Made by a program: the position numbers and the translations under genes. A stretch of DNA of 64,000 bases from Combretum micranthum (lineage: Eukaryota; Streptophyta; Magnoliopsida; Myrtales; Combretaceae), in contig JAMXBD010000172.1 of assembly GCA_024138025.1 (NCBI GenBank), positions 1,054,001 through 1,118,000 on the forward strand. Reading direction: 5' to 3'. Below are positions 34,200-46,532 of the stretch, one piece after another. The stretch's first letter is position 1. The number at the start of each line of letters is the position of its first letter. The notes under the pieces were generated by a model that saw only the letters and a list, made by a program, of their open reading frames with translations, ran no database searches and was not told where the DNA came from.

Positions 34200-37100
34200 A
34201 AGGATTCATCCTCGAATCAGTTTCACCTATATCAAAAGGACTCAAGTTATAAACGTTAAATGTAGCACTCATATTATACTCACCTACAAGTCCAATTTAT
34301 AGGCATTATCATTTATCTTGTCAACCACTTGAAATGGTCCATCTCCTCGAGGCTCTAGTTTTTACTTCTTTTGAAATGGGAATCTCTCCTTCCTTAAGTG
34401 CACCCACACCCAATCATTTGGTTTAAAGGTGACTTTCTTCTGGTTTTTGTTTACTTGTTGAGAATATTGATTCCTCTTTTCAATCTGTTGTCACACCTGC
34501 TCATGTAATTTTTTTACAGCTTTTGCCTTTTTCTTCTTATAAACTAGTTCTTTCATTTGCTAGCAAAGGCAATAAATCTAAAAGCATTAGTGGATTAAAA
34601 CCATAAACAACCTCAAATAGTGAAAAACCTCTAGTAGAGTGAATAATGCGACTATATGTAAATTCAATGAATGGCAAACATTCCTCCTAAGACTTTAAAT
34701 GCTTTTGAATCACAGCTTGCAATAAGGAAGTCATTGTCCTGTTCAGCTCTTCAGTTTGTCCATCGGTTTGTGGATAACAGGCAGTAAAGAATAAGAATTT
34801 AGTGTCGAGTTTGCTCCACAAAGCTCGCCAGAAATGGCTCAAAAATTTGACATCCCGGTCACTAACAATAGTCTTAGGAACTTCATGTAACCTTATAATC
34901 TCTTTAAAGAACAAGTCAACAATATAAGCATTATCATTTTTATAAATGCAATGAAATGCGCTATCTTTGATAATCGGTCCACAACAGCAAATATGGAATC
35001 ACAACTTCTCTTAGATCTAGGTAAACCCATAACAAAATCCGCAGAAATATCATTCTAAGGTTATTAAGAACAGATAAAGGGGTATACAAACCATGAGGCA
35101 TTATCCTAGATTTGGCCTTCTTGCAAGTCACACAACGATTACAAATTATCTCTATATCCCTTCTTATGTAAGGCAAATAAAAGTGCTTATCAATATATCC
35201 AGAGTTTTAGTCACACCACAATGCCCCCATCAAACCTTCACTATGAGACTCTTTAACAAGTAACTCCCTTATAGAATATTAAGGCACACACAATCTCTCT
35301 TCTCGAAATAAAAAGTCCTCATGCCTCTAAAACTTGTTAAAAGATCCCTCCTCACATGTAGCATAAATAGCAGAAAAATCAAGATCACCAGCACATAACT
35401 CTTTGATATGTTCAAAACCTATGAATTTTGCATTAAGTTGAGAGAAGGACATACCTACGCGACAAAGCATCAGCAGCCACATTTTCTTTACCTTGCTTGT
35501 AGCAGATAACATAAGGGAAATCTCAATGAACTCCATTCAGCGAGCATGTCTTCTCTTTAGCTTTCCTTGCCCTTAGAAATGCTTCAATATTCGTGATCAG
35601 TGTGGATCACAAACTCTTTTGGCCACAAATAATGTTGCTAAGTCTCCAAAGCCCTTACCAATGCATAGAGCTCTTTATCATAAGTAGGGTAGCTCAAACG
35701 TGCTCCATTCAACTTTTCACTGTATAAGCTATTGGCTTGCTTTCTTGCATTAACACAGCTCCAATGCCAATGCCAGATGCGCTACATTCAATCTCAAAAT
35801 CCTAAAAAAATCAGGTAAAGACAACAAAGGTGCAAAACATTATTTATTTTTAAGCAAATAAAAAGCTTTCTCCTATGCCTCTTCCCACTTAAAGCCAACA
35901 AATTTCTTTACAACCTTAGTTAATGGTGTTGCTAAGGTACTAAAATCGCTCACAAAGTGCCTATAAAAGGTAACAAGGCCATGAAAACTTCTTATCTCAG
36001 TGATGCTAGTAGGCATAAGTCAATCTTTAATTGCCTTAATCTTTTCTTCATCAACTTCTATGCCCCTAGCATTAACAACATACCCTAAAAAGACTACTTT
36101 CTCAGACAAAAAGAATACTTCTTTAGATTAGCATATAGATGCTCTCTTTTCCCATAAAAGTACGCATGAGATGGTTCATCAATCTCATAAATGTACCAGG
36201 TGCGTTAGTTAGTCCAAAGGGCATAATTAACTACTCATAAAGTCCTAATTTAGTTTTAAAAGCAATTTTTCATCCGTCCCCTTCTTTCATTCAATTTTGA
36301 TGATAACCAATTTTAAGATCAATTTTTGTAAATAGACAGGAACCATGTAGTTTATCAAGCATATCATCCAACCTAGGGATAGGATGATGATATTTTATCG
36401 TAATTTTGTTGATAGCTCTACAATCTACATGCATTCTCCAGGTCTATCTTTCTTGGGCACAAGAAAGACTGGCACAGCACAAAGGCTCAAGCTCTCATGA
36501 ATAAATCCATTTGCCAGTAATTCCTTCACTTGCCTTTGTATCTCCTTGGTCTCTTCAAGATTGCTCCAATATGCAGGCTAGATAGAGCTCCAGGTATGAG
36601 TCAATTTGATGCTCTATACCTCTAATTGGTGGAAACCCTCTAGGAATTCTTCAGGAAACAGGTCTTCATATTCCTGAAAAAGTGATACGACAATACTAGG
36701 AAGAGAAGAGTTAAGATCATAAGTAGAAATCATTGTCTCCTTGTACATAGGTACAATCAAGGGCTTTTTCTCAATCACAACACTTCTATCTCACTCTTAG
36801 TGGCAAAAACAATTCAACTGCTTTTTCTTCTCACTCTCTCCTTTGTTTTTTCACTAGCCACTTTGTTTCTTCTCTCTATTACTCACGTATCATCTTCACC
36901 AGCTCTGTTGTTTCTCTCTTTTTCTCTCTAGCTCTCAACATTTCATCTTCTTATTTCAATTTCTTTTGATCCTCCTGTATTTTGCAGTGTCAAAGGTTTT
37001 AAATGGAATGTGTTATCACCCTTTCACACAATAAATCTATTTGAATGCCCTTCATGAATAGTATTCCTATCGAATTGCCACGGTCTGCCAAACAAAACAT

Positions 37101-38500
37101 GACATGCATTCATGGTTACTACATCACATATCACCTCATCCTTATAGTTTCCAGAGAAAAACAATAACTCCACCTGCTTATTACCTTCACCTATCCATAA
37201 TCGTTCAACTACTGCAACCTATACGGCTTAGAGTGTTTAAGTAGGTAGCTTAAGCAACTCCACTAAATTAGCACACACCACATTGGCACAACTGCGCCCA
37301 TCAATAATCCAACTGCAAACCTTTTCTTTCACTATAGCTCGAGTGTAAAAATATTCTCCCTTTGCTGCTCAAGTTTGCCCTCATCCACCAGTTGCATACT
37401 TAAGGTACGTCTAATAATCAATGACAAATTTAAAGTATCATCTCCTCATTATCAGTAACACCATCTAATGCAGACATATCACCATTATCTTTACACTCTC
37501 GCTAGTTGTCTTATATTCATCATTAACCAAAGCAATCATAGCTTTCTTATTAGGGCATTGAAAAGTTATGTGCCAACATCATTATACCTAAAACAACGTA
37601 ATCACTCAAACGAGACTAGGATTCAAGCTTACCTTTGGTTTTATTAGGAGTTTTGTCCTTTGGCATAGCTTGAGTTGATTTTCCTTCTGATTCTCCCTAT
37701 CCTCTTTTTCCAATTTTTCTTTCATGAGGAGAAGAAGCACCTCTATAACTATACTTTCCTTTCCTCTTGAGTTGGCTCTTCAATTTCAATGCCATCTAGT
37801 ACATTTCTTCCAACTCCATATAATGTTACAATTCTACCTTGTCTACAATGTCTCTATTCAACCCATTGAAAAATCTAGCCATAGTTGCTTCATCATCCTT
37901 CTTCACATTAATCTTCATCATGAGTGTTTCCATTTCGATATAATATTCTTCTACGCTCTTACATCCTTAAGTGAGTTCCTGCAATTGATGGTATAATCCC
38001 CTCTAATAATGTGAGGAAACAAACCTTTTTCTCATGATCTACTTCAACTCTCTCCATGTGTTAAATGGCTCTTCTAAATTTCTTCTCCTATTAATGGTAA
38101 ATTGATTCCACCAGATCCTGGAATATCCATTAAATTCCATTACAGCTAATTTGATCTTTTTCTCCTTCGAATAATTATGACAGCAAAGATCAGCTTAATT
38201 TTGCGTTCCTACTCCAGATAAGGTTTTAGGCCATCGTGGCCCTGAAAAGGTGAAATCTTGAATTTTATAGTATTCAAGTTAGTATCAATTTTCTCACCTT
38301 CTCGACCAGTGCTCTCTCATCAACTACTCTTGCCTCTGGCCCTAACAGGCATCCTTTAATTTTTCATCATCAGAATCAGGCTTTCCCTTCGATCTCTGCT
38401 ATTCAAGATGATCCATTCACACCATCAATCCCTGCAACATCTCTAACATTTGAGCCATATCACTAGTATCTTCCCTTCCTTTTTTGAGGCGCTTAACATC
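34200..38500 (-). pseudogene. decayed gag-pol of the chromovirus
   Basis: From gag to integrase: a zinc knuckle near 37,550-37,600 whose second cysteine is lost (CFRYNDVG); RT motif [20 protein letters not shown] near 36,180-36,230; then a jump straight to [11 protein letters not shown], so roughly 30 residues including the catalytic aspartate pair are deleted; RNase H remnants about 35,300-35,750; integrase zinc-binding CNRCVTCKKAKS (about 35,110-35,150), core with DRDVKF and [14 protein letters not shown] (34,687-34,914), and a downstream WEECLP...FEVVYGFNPL stretch (about 34,590-34,690). Stops and frameshifts are frequent. More decayed than the Athila-type pol. Confidence 0.85.
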
Positions 38501-39084
38501 CTGTGATGTTAGGAGATAACCAAAATAATAATAATATAAAGGAAAAGAAACCTCACTACACTCTCTCACGTGTATCACCGCAAAATATGAAACTCAACCC
38601 TCACGTGTTACCTAAACTCAATAATACACTTACCACTTACCTCTCGATCCTTTGTCTTATGGTTCTTTTTCAAGCTTACAATCTGAATTCGTGAAATTTT
38701 CTTTCATGTGTTGTTCCTCGCAATACCACAATTCCTTATAAGTGTATAATAGGATCGAATACTCCAAGAAACAGAGAATAAAGATGGATCACAAATCCAC
38801 TTGTGGCTTTCTTTCTCACAAAACAAATCCTTCAAATTTATTTTGTTTACACTTCTTCTTCTTCTCTTTTTTATACACATTCCTTTTCTTTTTTTTTTTT
38901 ATAGTCTTTTGCTTTTTCTCCTCTTTTTTTTAACAAGAACCTTAAGAACAAATAGATTGATCAAATAACTTAACAAAACAAAAAAAAAAAAAAAATCAAA
39001 TCAAGATAGGCATGAACGATATAAGTTAAGGTTTTGGATTACCGCTCTCAAATCGAACTGGATTGGTGATTTTTAGAAAGCTTT

Positions 39085-39096
39085 GCTCTGATACCA
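39085..39096 (-). other. primer-binding site, initiator-tRNA-Met
   Basis: The minus strand reads TGGTATCAGAGC, the canonical plant tRNA-iMet primer site, three bases inside the LTR end at 39,100. Confidence 0.92.
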
Positions 39097-39462
39097 ATCT
39101 GATCCGTGCTTGGCACGGCTTTGCCAATTCCAGGACTCTAAGAATCGAATGTGATCTTGACCCAATGAAATATCCAAATAAATCAGTGGTATAATTGAAC
39201 GTGACCCTAGATCTGAGAATTCCACGAACCTTAGTATGGATTGATGAAAAAACCTTGACTCATTGGTTGAGTAATCATAAGAACCTTGATATAGAGATCT
39301 CGACCATGTAGGAAATACTGACAAGACCTTGGTATAACAAAGAATGCAACAAGAATGTGAAATTCTTGAAGATTCACAAGCTCTCAAAAAAACTCAAAAG
39401 AAGAATTTCTCTCAAAGGATTTCAATATCAAAAGTAATATGTCTTTTAACAAACCCTTACAT

Positions 39463-39474
39463 CCTATATTTATC
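39463..39474 (-). promoter_or_regulatory. TATA box of the chromovirus LTR
   Basis: GATAAATATAGG on the minus strand, conserved at 33,770-33,781 and decayed in the extra LTR near 32,966. Confidence 0.65.
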
Positions 39475-39529
39475 ATCAAAAAAGACAAATAACAAAAAAG
39501 ATACAAAGGTCGTAGTAAAAAAAGTTTGG

Positions 39530-39650
39530 ATGTTGAAGGCCGGTAACTTAGAACTGAAAGGCCGGCGGTGTTAGTATTGAAGGTTGGCAGTGTTGGAAAA
39601 GAAGGCCGGCAGCATTGGAGGCCAACGCTACTAGTTTTGGGCTAGCTTTT
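39530..39650 (-). repeat. GC-word island, chromovirus 5' LTR
   Basis: Units such as AAGGCCGGCGGTGTTAG, AAGGTTGGCAGTGTTGG and AAGGCCGGCAGCATTGGAGG in near-tandem array, about 60-180 bp upstream of the TATA box in the transcription sense. It carries about two more units than the 3' LTR copy. Confidence 0.7.
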
Positions 39651-39896
39651 AGTTCTGCTATTTCTCAGCACCATCTGATATAATAAAGTTGCTCGGATCT
39701 TTACCATTTCGTCCTACTATGTTAAGCAGCTTCATTTCTCCTTCCGCAGTCAATTTAATGTGCTTCGCTTTATCCTCCATGAAGTTCTTGCAATAACAAT
39801 TGAACTCATCCCGAAGTTTATTAGCTCAGTTCGTGTGATCATGCTTCTGAGTACTTGACTTGTTTTGGCGAGCATGGCTTAGTAGAGTCTTCATCA

Positions 39897-41440
39897 ATAA
39901 CTAAAAAGGAAATAGAAAGAATAAATTGATTTCTAGGAGGCCCTCAAAACTATGAGTCATATAGTAGAGTATGTGTGGATTTTTCATGCTCTAAGTTTCC
40001 TGAAGGTTATACAACATATCTAGGCATAAAGAAGCTAGAAAAACATGAGCCATAAAGCAAGGTACTAATAATTTTTAGTGTTCTAAGCTTCCTAAATGCT
40101 TACACTAGATAATGAGATGTTTTTGAGTAAGAAAGATGATATTTTTAACCACATATTGTAAGGATCTAAACCTAACATTGTTTGTACTTTTAAAAATGAT
40201 GTTTTGTAGAAGAATGACTCCTTTTTGGTGATCTCAAGAGGAAAAACGAATGTTGAACATTATCATACTTACATTCCATATACTTTTCAACTTATATAAA
40301 CCACCTAGAGCGAAGTTTGACATTTACCTTATCTTTTAAGGAGTGATAGAGTATCATTCCCTTCCTTTGAGTATGGATCCAAACCTAAGGACACATAAAA
40401 GGGGGAAATCTTTAGTATGAGTAATAAAACCAACCTAAAAGTTGAAAGTTTTCAAGGTGGCCTTAGCTTACCTTTATGCTAAAGTGGTTTGTTGCTTTCT
40501 ACACCACGTTCATCTTTTCCCTTTTTGTCTCTTGTTTTGAAAAGTGGTACTTTTGTGGAAAAAGATGTGGTTTGTTGTTTGAGAAAAGGAAAGAAGGAAA
40601 AAGAAGAGAAAACGAAAAGAGAGGGAGAGAAAGACGTGAATTAGGGAAGAAGAGAGAGAGACAGAGAGAATGGGGGGAGGGAAAGAGAACCAAGGGAGAG
40701 AAAGAAATTGATGTGGGGAGTTGTGAGGAGTTTAATTATGTAAAAGGAAGAGTGATTTGATTGTTGCTTAAAGTTGAGATTTCAATATTTGGGAAGAAAG
40801 TATGCAATCATTGCTTTATTAGGAAATGGTACTTGTGCATAAAGAAGGTGGCTACAAAATGATGAAGATATCATGTGTCATTGTCTTTTTGTACTTTGTA
40901 CTTAGAAATTTGATAAATTGATAAAGAAGGAAAAGTGGGAAATTCGCTAATTGGGTTACGGTTTTTTAATGGCATGAAGAAAGGGGTTTTATTTCTTAAA
41001 TAATATTTTGAATTTCTATCATACGCATATGATGAATAATTTTATTATCTATTGAATATTTATATACTGAAAGACAAATTTATTTATGAATTAGAAACAT
41101 AAATATTTATACTATATGATGATGCTAATTTACTACAGATAATTCTTGTACAAATATTTAGGGTTTTATGATTATGCGATTGACTAATACTAAGGTTCAA
41201 CTAAGCGATTAGAGTCTTCATTCTAAAATTTGTTTTTGTCTTAAAACCTTTTTTATAAAATTTTTGGGCTTGATTTTTGGGCTTTAGTTCACATTTCATA
41301 ATGTTCGCACTATCTTTATTTCGGTCTTAGGTCTTATCAGATGACTTTTAGGTTTTCGGTATTAGTCTAGGTCACTATCTGATCTTTTTAAGGTCTTATT
41401 CCTATAAGGAATCATTATGGTATGACCTAACATGATATCA
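39897..41440. other. AT-rich sequence without genes
   Basis: No recognisable coding region. A strongly purine-biased block (GA-rich) occupies about 40,580-40,720. It probably consists of old LTR fragments. Confidence 0.4.
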
Positions 41441-41469
41441 TAAAGGTTTATTCCAAACAGAAATTTTTG

Positions 41470-41830
41470 GGGTTTACAAGCATAACCGATACACGAGGTC
41501 ATGCAACTGGCTGTGTACCTCTCTGACCACAAAATATGAAGAAAGCACATTCCTAAAAGAACGCGAGGAGATCCATGTACCCGTGGTCTAGTTGTGCATC
41601 TCTTTGACCCTAAACACCTCTTAATCCTAGAACAACATGAGGGGAACACGACGTCATGTTTCACTTCGTGTATCTTTTTTATCCCCAAACATAAGAGAAA
41701 CACGACTGGAACACGAGGTGCCCTATACCCTTGTGTTCCTCTAATCTCAAAACTCCTTCCATGCTGAAAGAACACAAGGGAATACTTCTCCTCGTATAAC
41801 CCTCGTTCTTTTTTCAGCCCCTTCATAATT
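41470..41830 (-). repeat. second type of word island (AACACGAGG / CCTCGTGTT)
   Basis: ACACGAGG, GAACGCGAGG, GAACACGACG, GGAACACGAGG, CTTGTGTTCCTCT, TTCGTGTA and CTCCTCGTATAACCCTCGTTC recur in both orientations over about 360 bp, every 30-60 bp. A chance 163-codon ORF spans it. Architecture matches the GCCGGC islands but with a different word. Confidence 0.6.
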
Positions 41831-42120
41831 TCGCCAATTCTCACCTGAATCACACGAAACTTGACTCGATTCTTCCCCTAACCTTGAGCAACCTTCCAAG
41901 ACCTTCAAAATACAAATTTATCAAGTATTAATACGCCATTCCCAATGTACATCACCCAAACACTTAATTCTAAAATGCCTCACACAAACTAATGTAATTC
42001 AAACTAAATAATTGGAGTAAGACACTACAAACTAAACAAGATTAGAGGACTATGAGAACCTATTTGTGAAAGGTCAAGAATCGAGACCCATAAAGTATAA
42101 CCGACTAAGGGTTGATTAAC

Positions 42121-42168
42121 CTAAGTACCAAAACCAACCATAACCTAAGTACCAAAACCAACCATAAC
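42121..42168. repeat. 24-bp tandem duplication
   Basis: CTAAGTACCAAAACCAACCA plus TAAC occurs twice head to tail. Local duplication; no function suggested. Confidence 0.8.
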
Positions 42169-42659
42169 CTACATAACTAACTGGATAACTTGGCTAAATA
42201 AAATAAATGACTCTTTAAACATTACCATTCAGTAGATAAAGTTAAACAAGAGTGACTTAGATATAACAAACAACACAAACGAAATAAAGGTAGTAAAACT
42301 TAAGCTAACTCTAATGTAAACCCTGGTATTCTCAGTAGTTAAGAAACCCCAGGAATTGGAAGCGAAACCCTAATCCGGTCCAGTTTGAGTCTAGTGAAAG
42401 GAGCTTAGGAACCCTAAATCCGGCTTTCCTTTGGTTTCATAATAAAAGAAGTTTTATAAAGTAAATGAATATGAATTATCCTTCTAAAGTATATTTTAGA
42501 CCTTTGAAAGTTTTAAATTCGGGAATTTTTCAATTCCGGGTCTTCCCGAGCTCAATTACAGAAAAGCGTGCCCTGGACCACGAACTCAAAAAAATGTTCC
42601 GGAATATTCATTAGAACCGTAATTTTATAAGGATTCCAAAAATATCAATTTTATAATTT

Positions 42660-45370
42660 TCTGGGCTATAAAAATTACAGTTATAGCTTTTCCCGTATTT
42701 TCGTTACGACCGGTAAAGTAGATGTCTTGTCTACTATTCACAAGTACAACTTACACTACACACTACCCATACCCTATTCTTACATCCTTACAACTACTCA
42801 TTTCAATTTTCTTTTCCAATGAATTTTGTCTCTTAATTAATTATTACATTTATTACATTTTAATTATCTAAATTACAAAATATCAAAATCATGAGCAAGG
42901 GACATGAAAACACTACTATAAGAATCTCAAGCCATCACAAGAAGTGGATCTAGTATTTGAAAGAGTTTTGTTTGAAATATCATCTTGTTCATGCATGTAA
43001 AGTAGAGATCTTGTATATATATTGATGTTCATGCCATGAGATTTATGATTCATGCATTATAGTTAGTAGATCTAATGTTTAGACATCCACATCTTCATTT
43101 ACATGTATAATCATAGAGTTATTTTGATTTCCATGCATTGATGATCATAAAAATGTAGTCTTGTATATGTATAGATATGTTAGATAGTAGATCTTCATAT
43201 ATAGGAGGCAAGAACATTGAAAAAATGAAAGGTTTTGTCAAATATGAATGGTTGGAAATTCGGATGAAATTAGAACCCTACTTTAAAAACCACCAAAACC
43301 ATTTTTAAACTCATATTTCACATGAAAAATGAAGGGTATGTGTAATAGGTATCTTGAAGGAATGATTTTCATAAGTTTAGATGAGTTTAGGCATGATAAA
43401 GTGAAACAAGTAGTAAAGCTAGAATGAAGAAATATTGATATATGGATGTATAGTCAAATTCGTATTTTTGAGTGATGCCCACATAAACACTTAGTATCTA
43501 AGCTTAGATGGCATGTTTATGAGCTAAATGAAGTCTTTAGATAATAGATATATTGGAGCCCCAATTTTTGATACACTAAACAAGTTTTCTCATAAGGAAA
43601 ATGCAAGAAAAGAAAAATTACAAAATTCGGATTTTTATGAGTAGCTTATTCAAAAACATATTTACTCAATGAAAAATGTGGGTTTTTATGCATGAATGAA
43701 GGTCATGACTAATATGGATGTTGGGAACTCATTTTAATTAGGTGATAAGTAAATTCTAAGGATAAAATCATAAAAACATTAGGGATGTAAGGTTGGTGAT
43801 AATAACTTTTTATAAGGGGTCATTAAGGAAATTCTTGATAACTAGGAATTCATAAGAGTCCATCATCAAAGATCATCAAAACCATGCATTTATGGAGTTC
43901 ATTACATGATATTCATGTTAGGAATTCATTCATATACCATTTATGCATGAATCATCAACTAGGAACATTTCTCATCAAAAGCAAAGCAAATTTTCGGAAT
44001 TGGAGGGTTTACGGAACAGATCTGATCCTACTGTTCCATGACCTTAATGTTTTCAAAACTTGAAATTAATATTAGAAATAGATAGATCTTTCGAAGTAGA
44101 TAGAGATCGATATAAAATTTACGAAATTCCGAGTTAAAATGACCAAGTTATGGCCGTTTTAAATCGGAGCTTCCGCAAATAGCGAGAATTCCGAATTCAT
44201 CTAGTCTAGATGCATAGTTTGGATTAGTTACATGATGAGAATCTCATTAGGGTTATTCTTACTTGGTAGGTGATCCTGAGCAAGACGACACCCTACCTCC
44301 CGGCTATTACTACTAAAAAGACCGGCGTCCAATGGCCGAGTGAGTTCCACTTCCACTCTCAATTAATGATTGTGATTGTAATGTAGTGGCACTAGTAGTG
44401 TAAGCAAAGATAAAAATAGATATGTATGATGGGGTATATGGGAATTATATATTTGTCTGCTGTTGATGTGCGAAATGGAACTTAAGAAATATCAAAATCG
44501 GGTGTTAAGCTATTGACTGATTAGCTAGTATCTTATATTAAATGTCTGCGAATACTTGTTGGTCACCTAAAAGAATTAAACTAATGTATATTCAACTTCA
44601 ATTGTAATTGGATTCATTATATCACGATGGGGATGGAGCATTAGCATTGGTTGGTTTTTCGTGATCCATAAAACGAATATGTTGGTTAATCGTGATCCAT
44701 AAAACGAAATTGTTGGTTAATCGTGATCCATAAAACGAATTATCGTTCAGTTGACCGTGAGCTTAAACAGCGTCGTACTGCAGGATTCGTTAATCTGCTA
44801 ACCCGGGATGGAGGGCGCAAGTCCATCCACATATGATTTCCGATTGGTCATATGTTTGTTGAACTCATTTGTTTGATGCATACACTTGCTTGAATAATCA
44901 CTTGTTTGAATGAATTGTACTTAATTGTGATATGGAAGTTCTTACTCACTAAGCTAGTTAGCTTACGCCCCCATAGTTTTTACTTATTACAGCACCAGTT
45001 TATCTAGCTTAGACCGAGGCAAGCCACAACTCAGGTACCAGAGATAGGAGTTTCCCATAGAAGTTTACTTCATTCTTTTTGTATGGACTTCCGTTGGAAA
45101 CTAAAAGACTCTGGATAACTGTAATGAACTTGACATTATTTTGCGGGGGAATGCCCCTTAGATTTTGTAAAGTATAATTATGCGTTTTGGTTTATTGTCT
45201 ATGGCTAATGAATGCCATATTAAACTACTTAACTCCATTGGTTGAGTATTCTAGTGTCGTAAAGGAACGCTTTACATCTATATAAGACTCCCGAAGGGCT
45301 CGGACAGGGAATTAGAGAGTCTTATTTAGTATGTGGCGGGCTGTTACGTTTAGGATACCCTATGGGGCGT
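42660..45370 (+). mobile_element. LTR-derived sequence ending GGGGCGTGACA
   Basis: A TATA-like GGCTATAAAAAT is near 42,664, followed by a C/T-rich leader. It shares short blocks with the palindrome LTRs (44,130 with 32,735; 44,265 with minus 18,320; 44,945 with minus 17,690). The 3' end looks like GGGGCGTGACA near 45,370. The 5' limit is unknown. No coding region. It includes a 31-bp tandem repeat. Confidence 0.5.
44651..44742. repeat. 31-bp tandem repeat, three copies
   Basis: TTGGTTAATCGTGATCCATA plus AAACGAA and four variable bases, at 44,651, 44,682 and 44,713. Copies 2 and 3 are nearly identical; copy 1 has TTTTC in place of TAATC. Confidence 0.85.
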
Positions 45371-45375
45371 GACAT

Positions 45376-46532
45376 CTAAGCTTCAATTGTGAACAATTAT
45401 TGGACATCAAGCTTCAGAAAAGGATTTGAAAGCTCAAATCAAATGTCAAGTACACAATAATTATTTGTTGCTTGTTAGGATAGTATTAATAACTAAATTA
45501 AGTTAAACTCAACTAAATTAATTGTTGGTTACTGTTTAGCCGCTTATTCTAGAAGTGGCACCCTGAATCGAGTTGGAAGCTTGATCGCAACTTGGGGGGT
45601 GATGCAGTAGTTGTAGGTGTATAGACCCCCTACGGAATGTGCTGCAAGGATAGGTGGGCAATTTATAGGGGATATTTTGAAACCAGATGATCAGTTAGGA
45701 GTTGGTGCGAAGTTGCAACAGAGTTATGCAAGGATAGGCTCTTGCATAAAATGTCATATTGGACTATGCTCATTGATGGTTGTTTGTGTGGAATTGATCT
45801 CTTTCTTTTCTTTTGTAGTAAGTTCTGGAGACTTATCAAACCCCCTTCTTCGGTTTGTGGTCCACTAAAAGAACCCTACCCCTTTTATTTAGCGGGAGTC
45901 AAGATTACTCTTGTGCGTGTGGTATTTCTGAGACGTTTGGGATACCTTGATTGTAAACTTTAAATTAAATATCCTAAACTATGGTTAATGCATTAGATTA
46001 GGAGCGTGTCACATGTGGGTGTGTGCTTGTATTATTGTATACTGGGCTTTGTAGCTCATTATTTAATATTCCAGGTTTCATTGGTGGTATGATGGGGATG
46101 AGTGCTATGCAAGATGACTCGATTAAATAGCAATGTATGAGCCATGGGTTTTATGAGCTTTTCATGAAAAAGTTTTATTGTAATCATATTTCATAAATTT
46201 GGTTAATTGTAATCAAATAATTATCAAGAACTTTTGTTCGACTTGATATTAACCTTTAAGTCCAAATGTTTTATAATTGAATTGCTTTTATTTGATGAGC
46301 CCTATGGCAACATTTATAAACAATTATTTTGTGATACTCATTTTCTAAACAAGTTGAATTTTATAGGTTTTGATAAACCCGGACCATTGATAAATAGATA
46401 ATACTTTGCCAAAAATTTTATTTGAAAAAAAGAAAAGAAAAATGATTTCTCAAATTAAAACTTAATTAAAACTCATAGGCGATATATGCGACATAATTGT
46501 CACGCCTTGCGCACTCAGTGTGGGGCCATTAC
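45376..46532 (+). mobile_element. 3' part of another LTR, ending GGCCATTACA
   Basis: Contains AAGTGGCACCCTGAATCGAG (45,553), homologous to the GCACC-CTGCTCAAATTG block of the other solo LTRs, and TATACTGGGCTTTGTAGCTC...TATTCCAGGT at 46,037-46,075. It ends GGGGCCATTACA at 46,532, like LTR ends at 14,433 and 16,507. Truncated at the left. Confidence 0.5.

Larger units (their letters stand above)
33405..39896 (-). mobile_element. chromovirus-type Ty3 LTR retrotransposon, decayed
   Basis: The minus-strand element has 5' LTR 39,100-39,896, initiator-Met-type primer site 39,085-39,096, gag-pol remnants (34,200-38,500), polypurine tract 34,184-34,199 and 3' LTR 33,405-34,183. LTR ends are TGATGAAGACTC and GGATCA. 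Integrase and linker wording ([28 protein letters not shown]) fit plant chromoviruses of the CRM/Reina type. Flanking five bases (TCATC left, ATAAC right) do not match, so the ends were rearranged or the left LTR pair arose by recombination. Confidence 0.85.
39100..39896 (-). repeat. 5' LTR of the chromovirus (797 bp)
   Basis: It starts (plus) TGATCCGTGC at 39,100 and ends TCTTCATCA at 39,896. TATA box (minus GATAAATATAGG) at 39,463-39,474. The island at 39,530-39,650 has more GCCGGC words than the 3' LTR. Confidence 0.87.

Noticed and set aside
40476..40760. 94-codon charged ORF
   Set aside because: Low-complexity GA-rich block; both strands give ORFs of similar length.
41362..41853. 163-codon minus-strand ORF
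   Set aside because: It coincides with the AACACGAGG word island, shows no domain or neighbour, and its length is explained by the local GC content.
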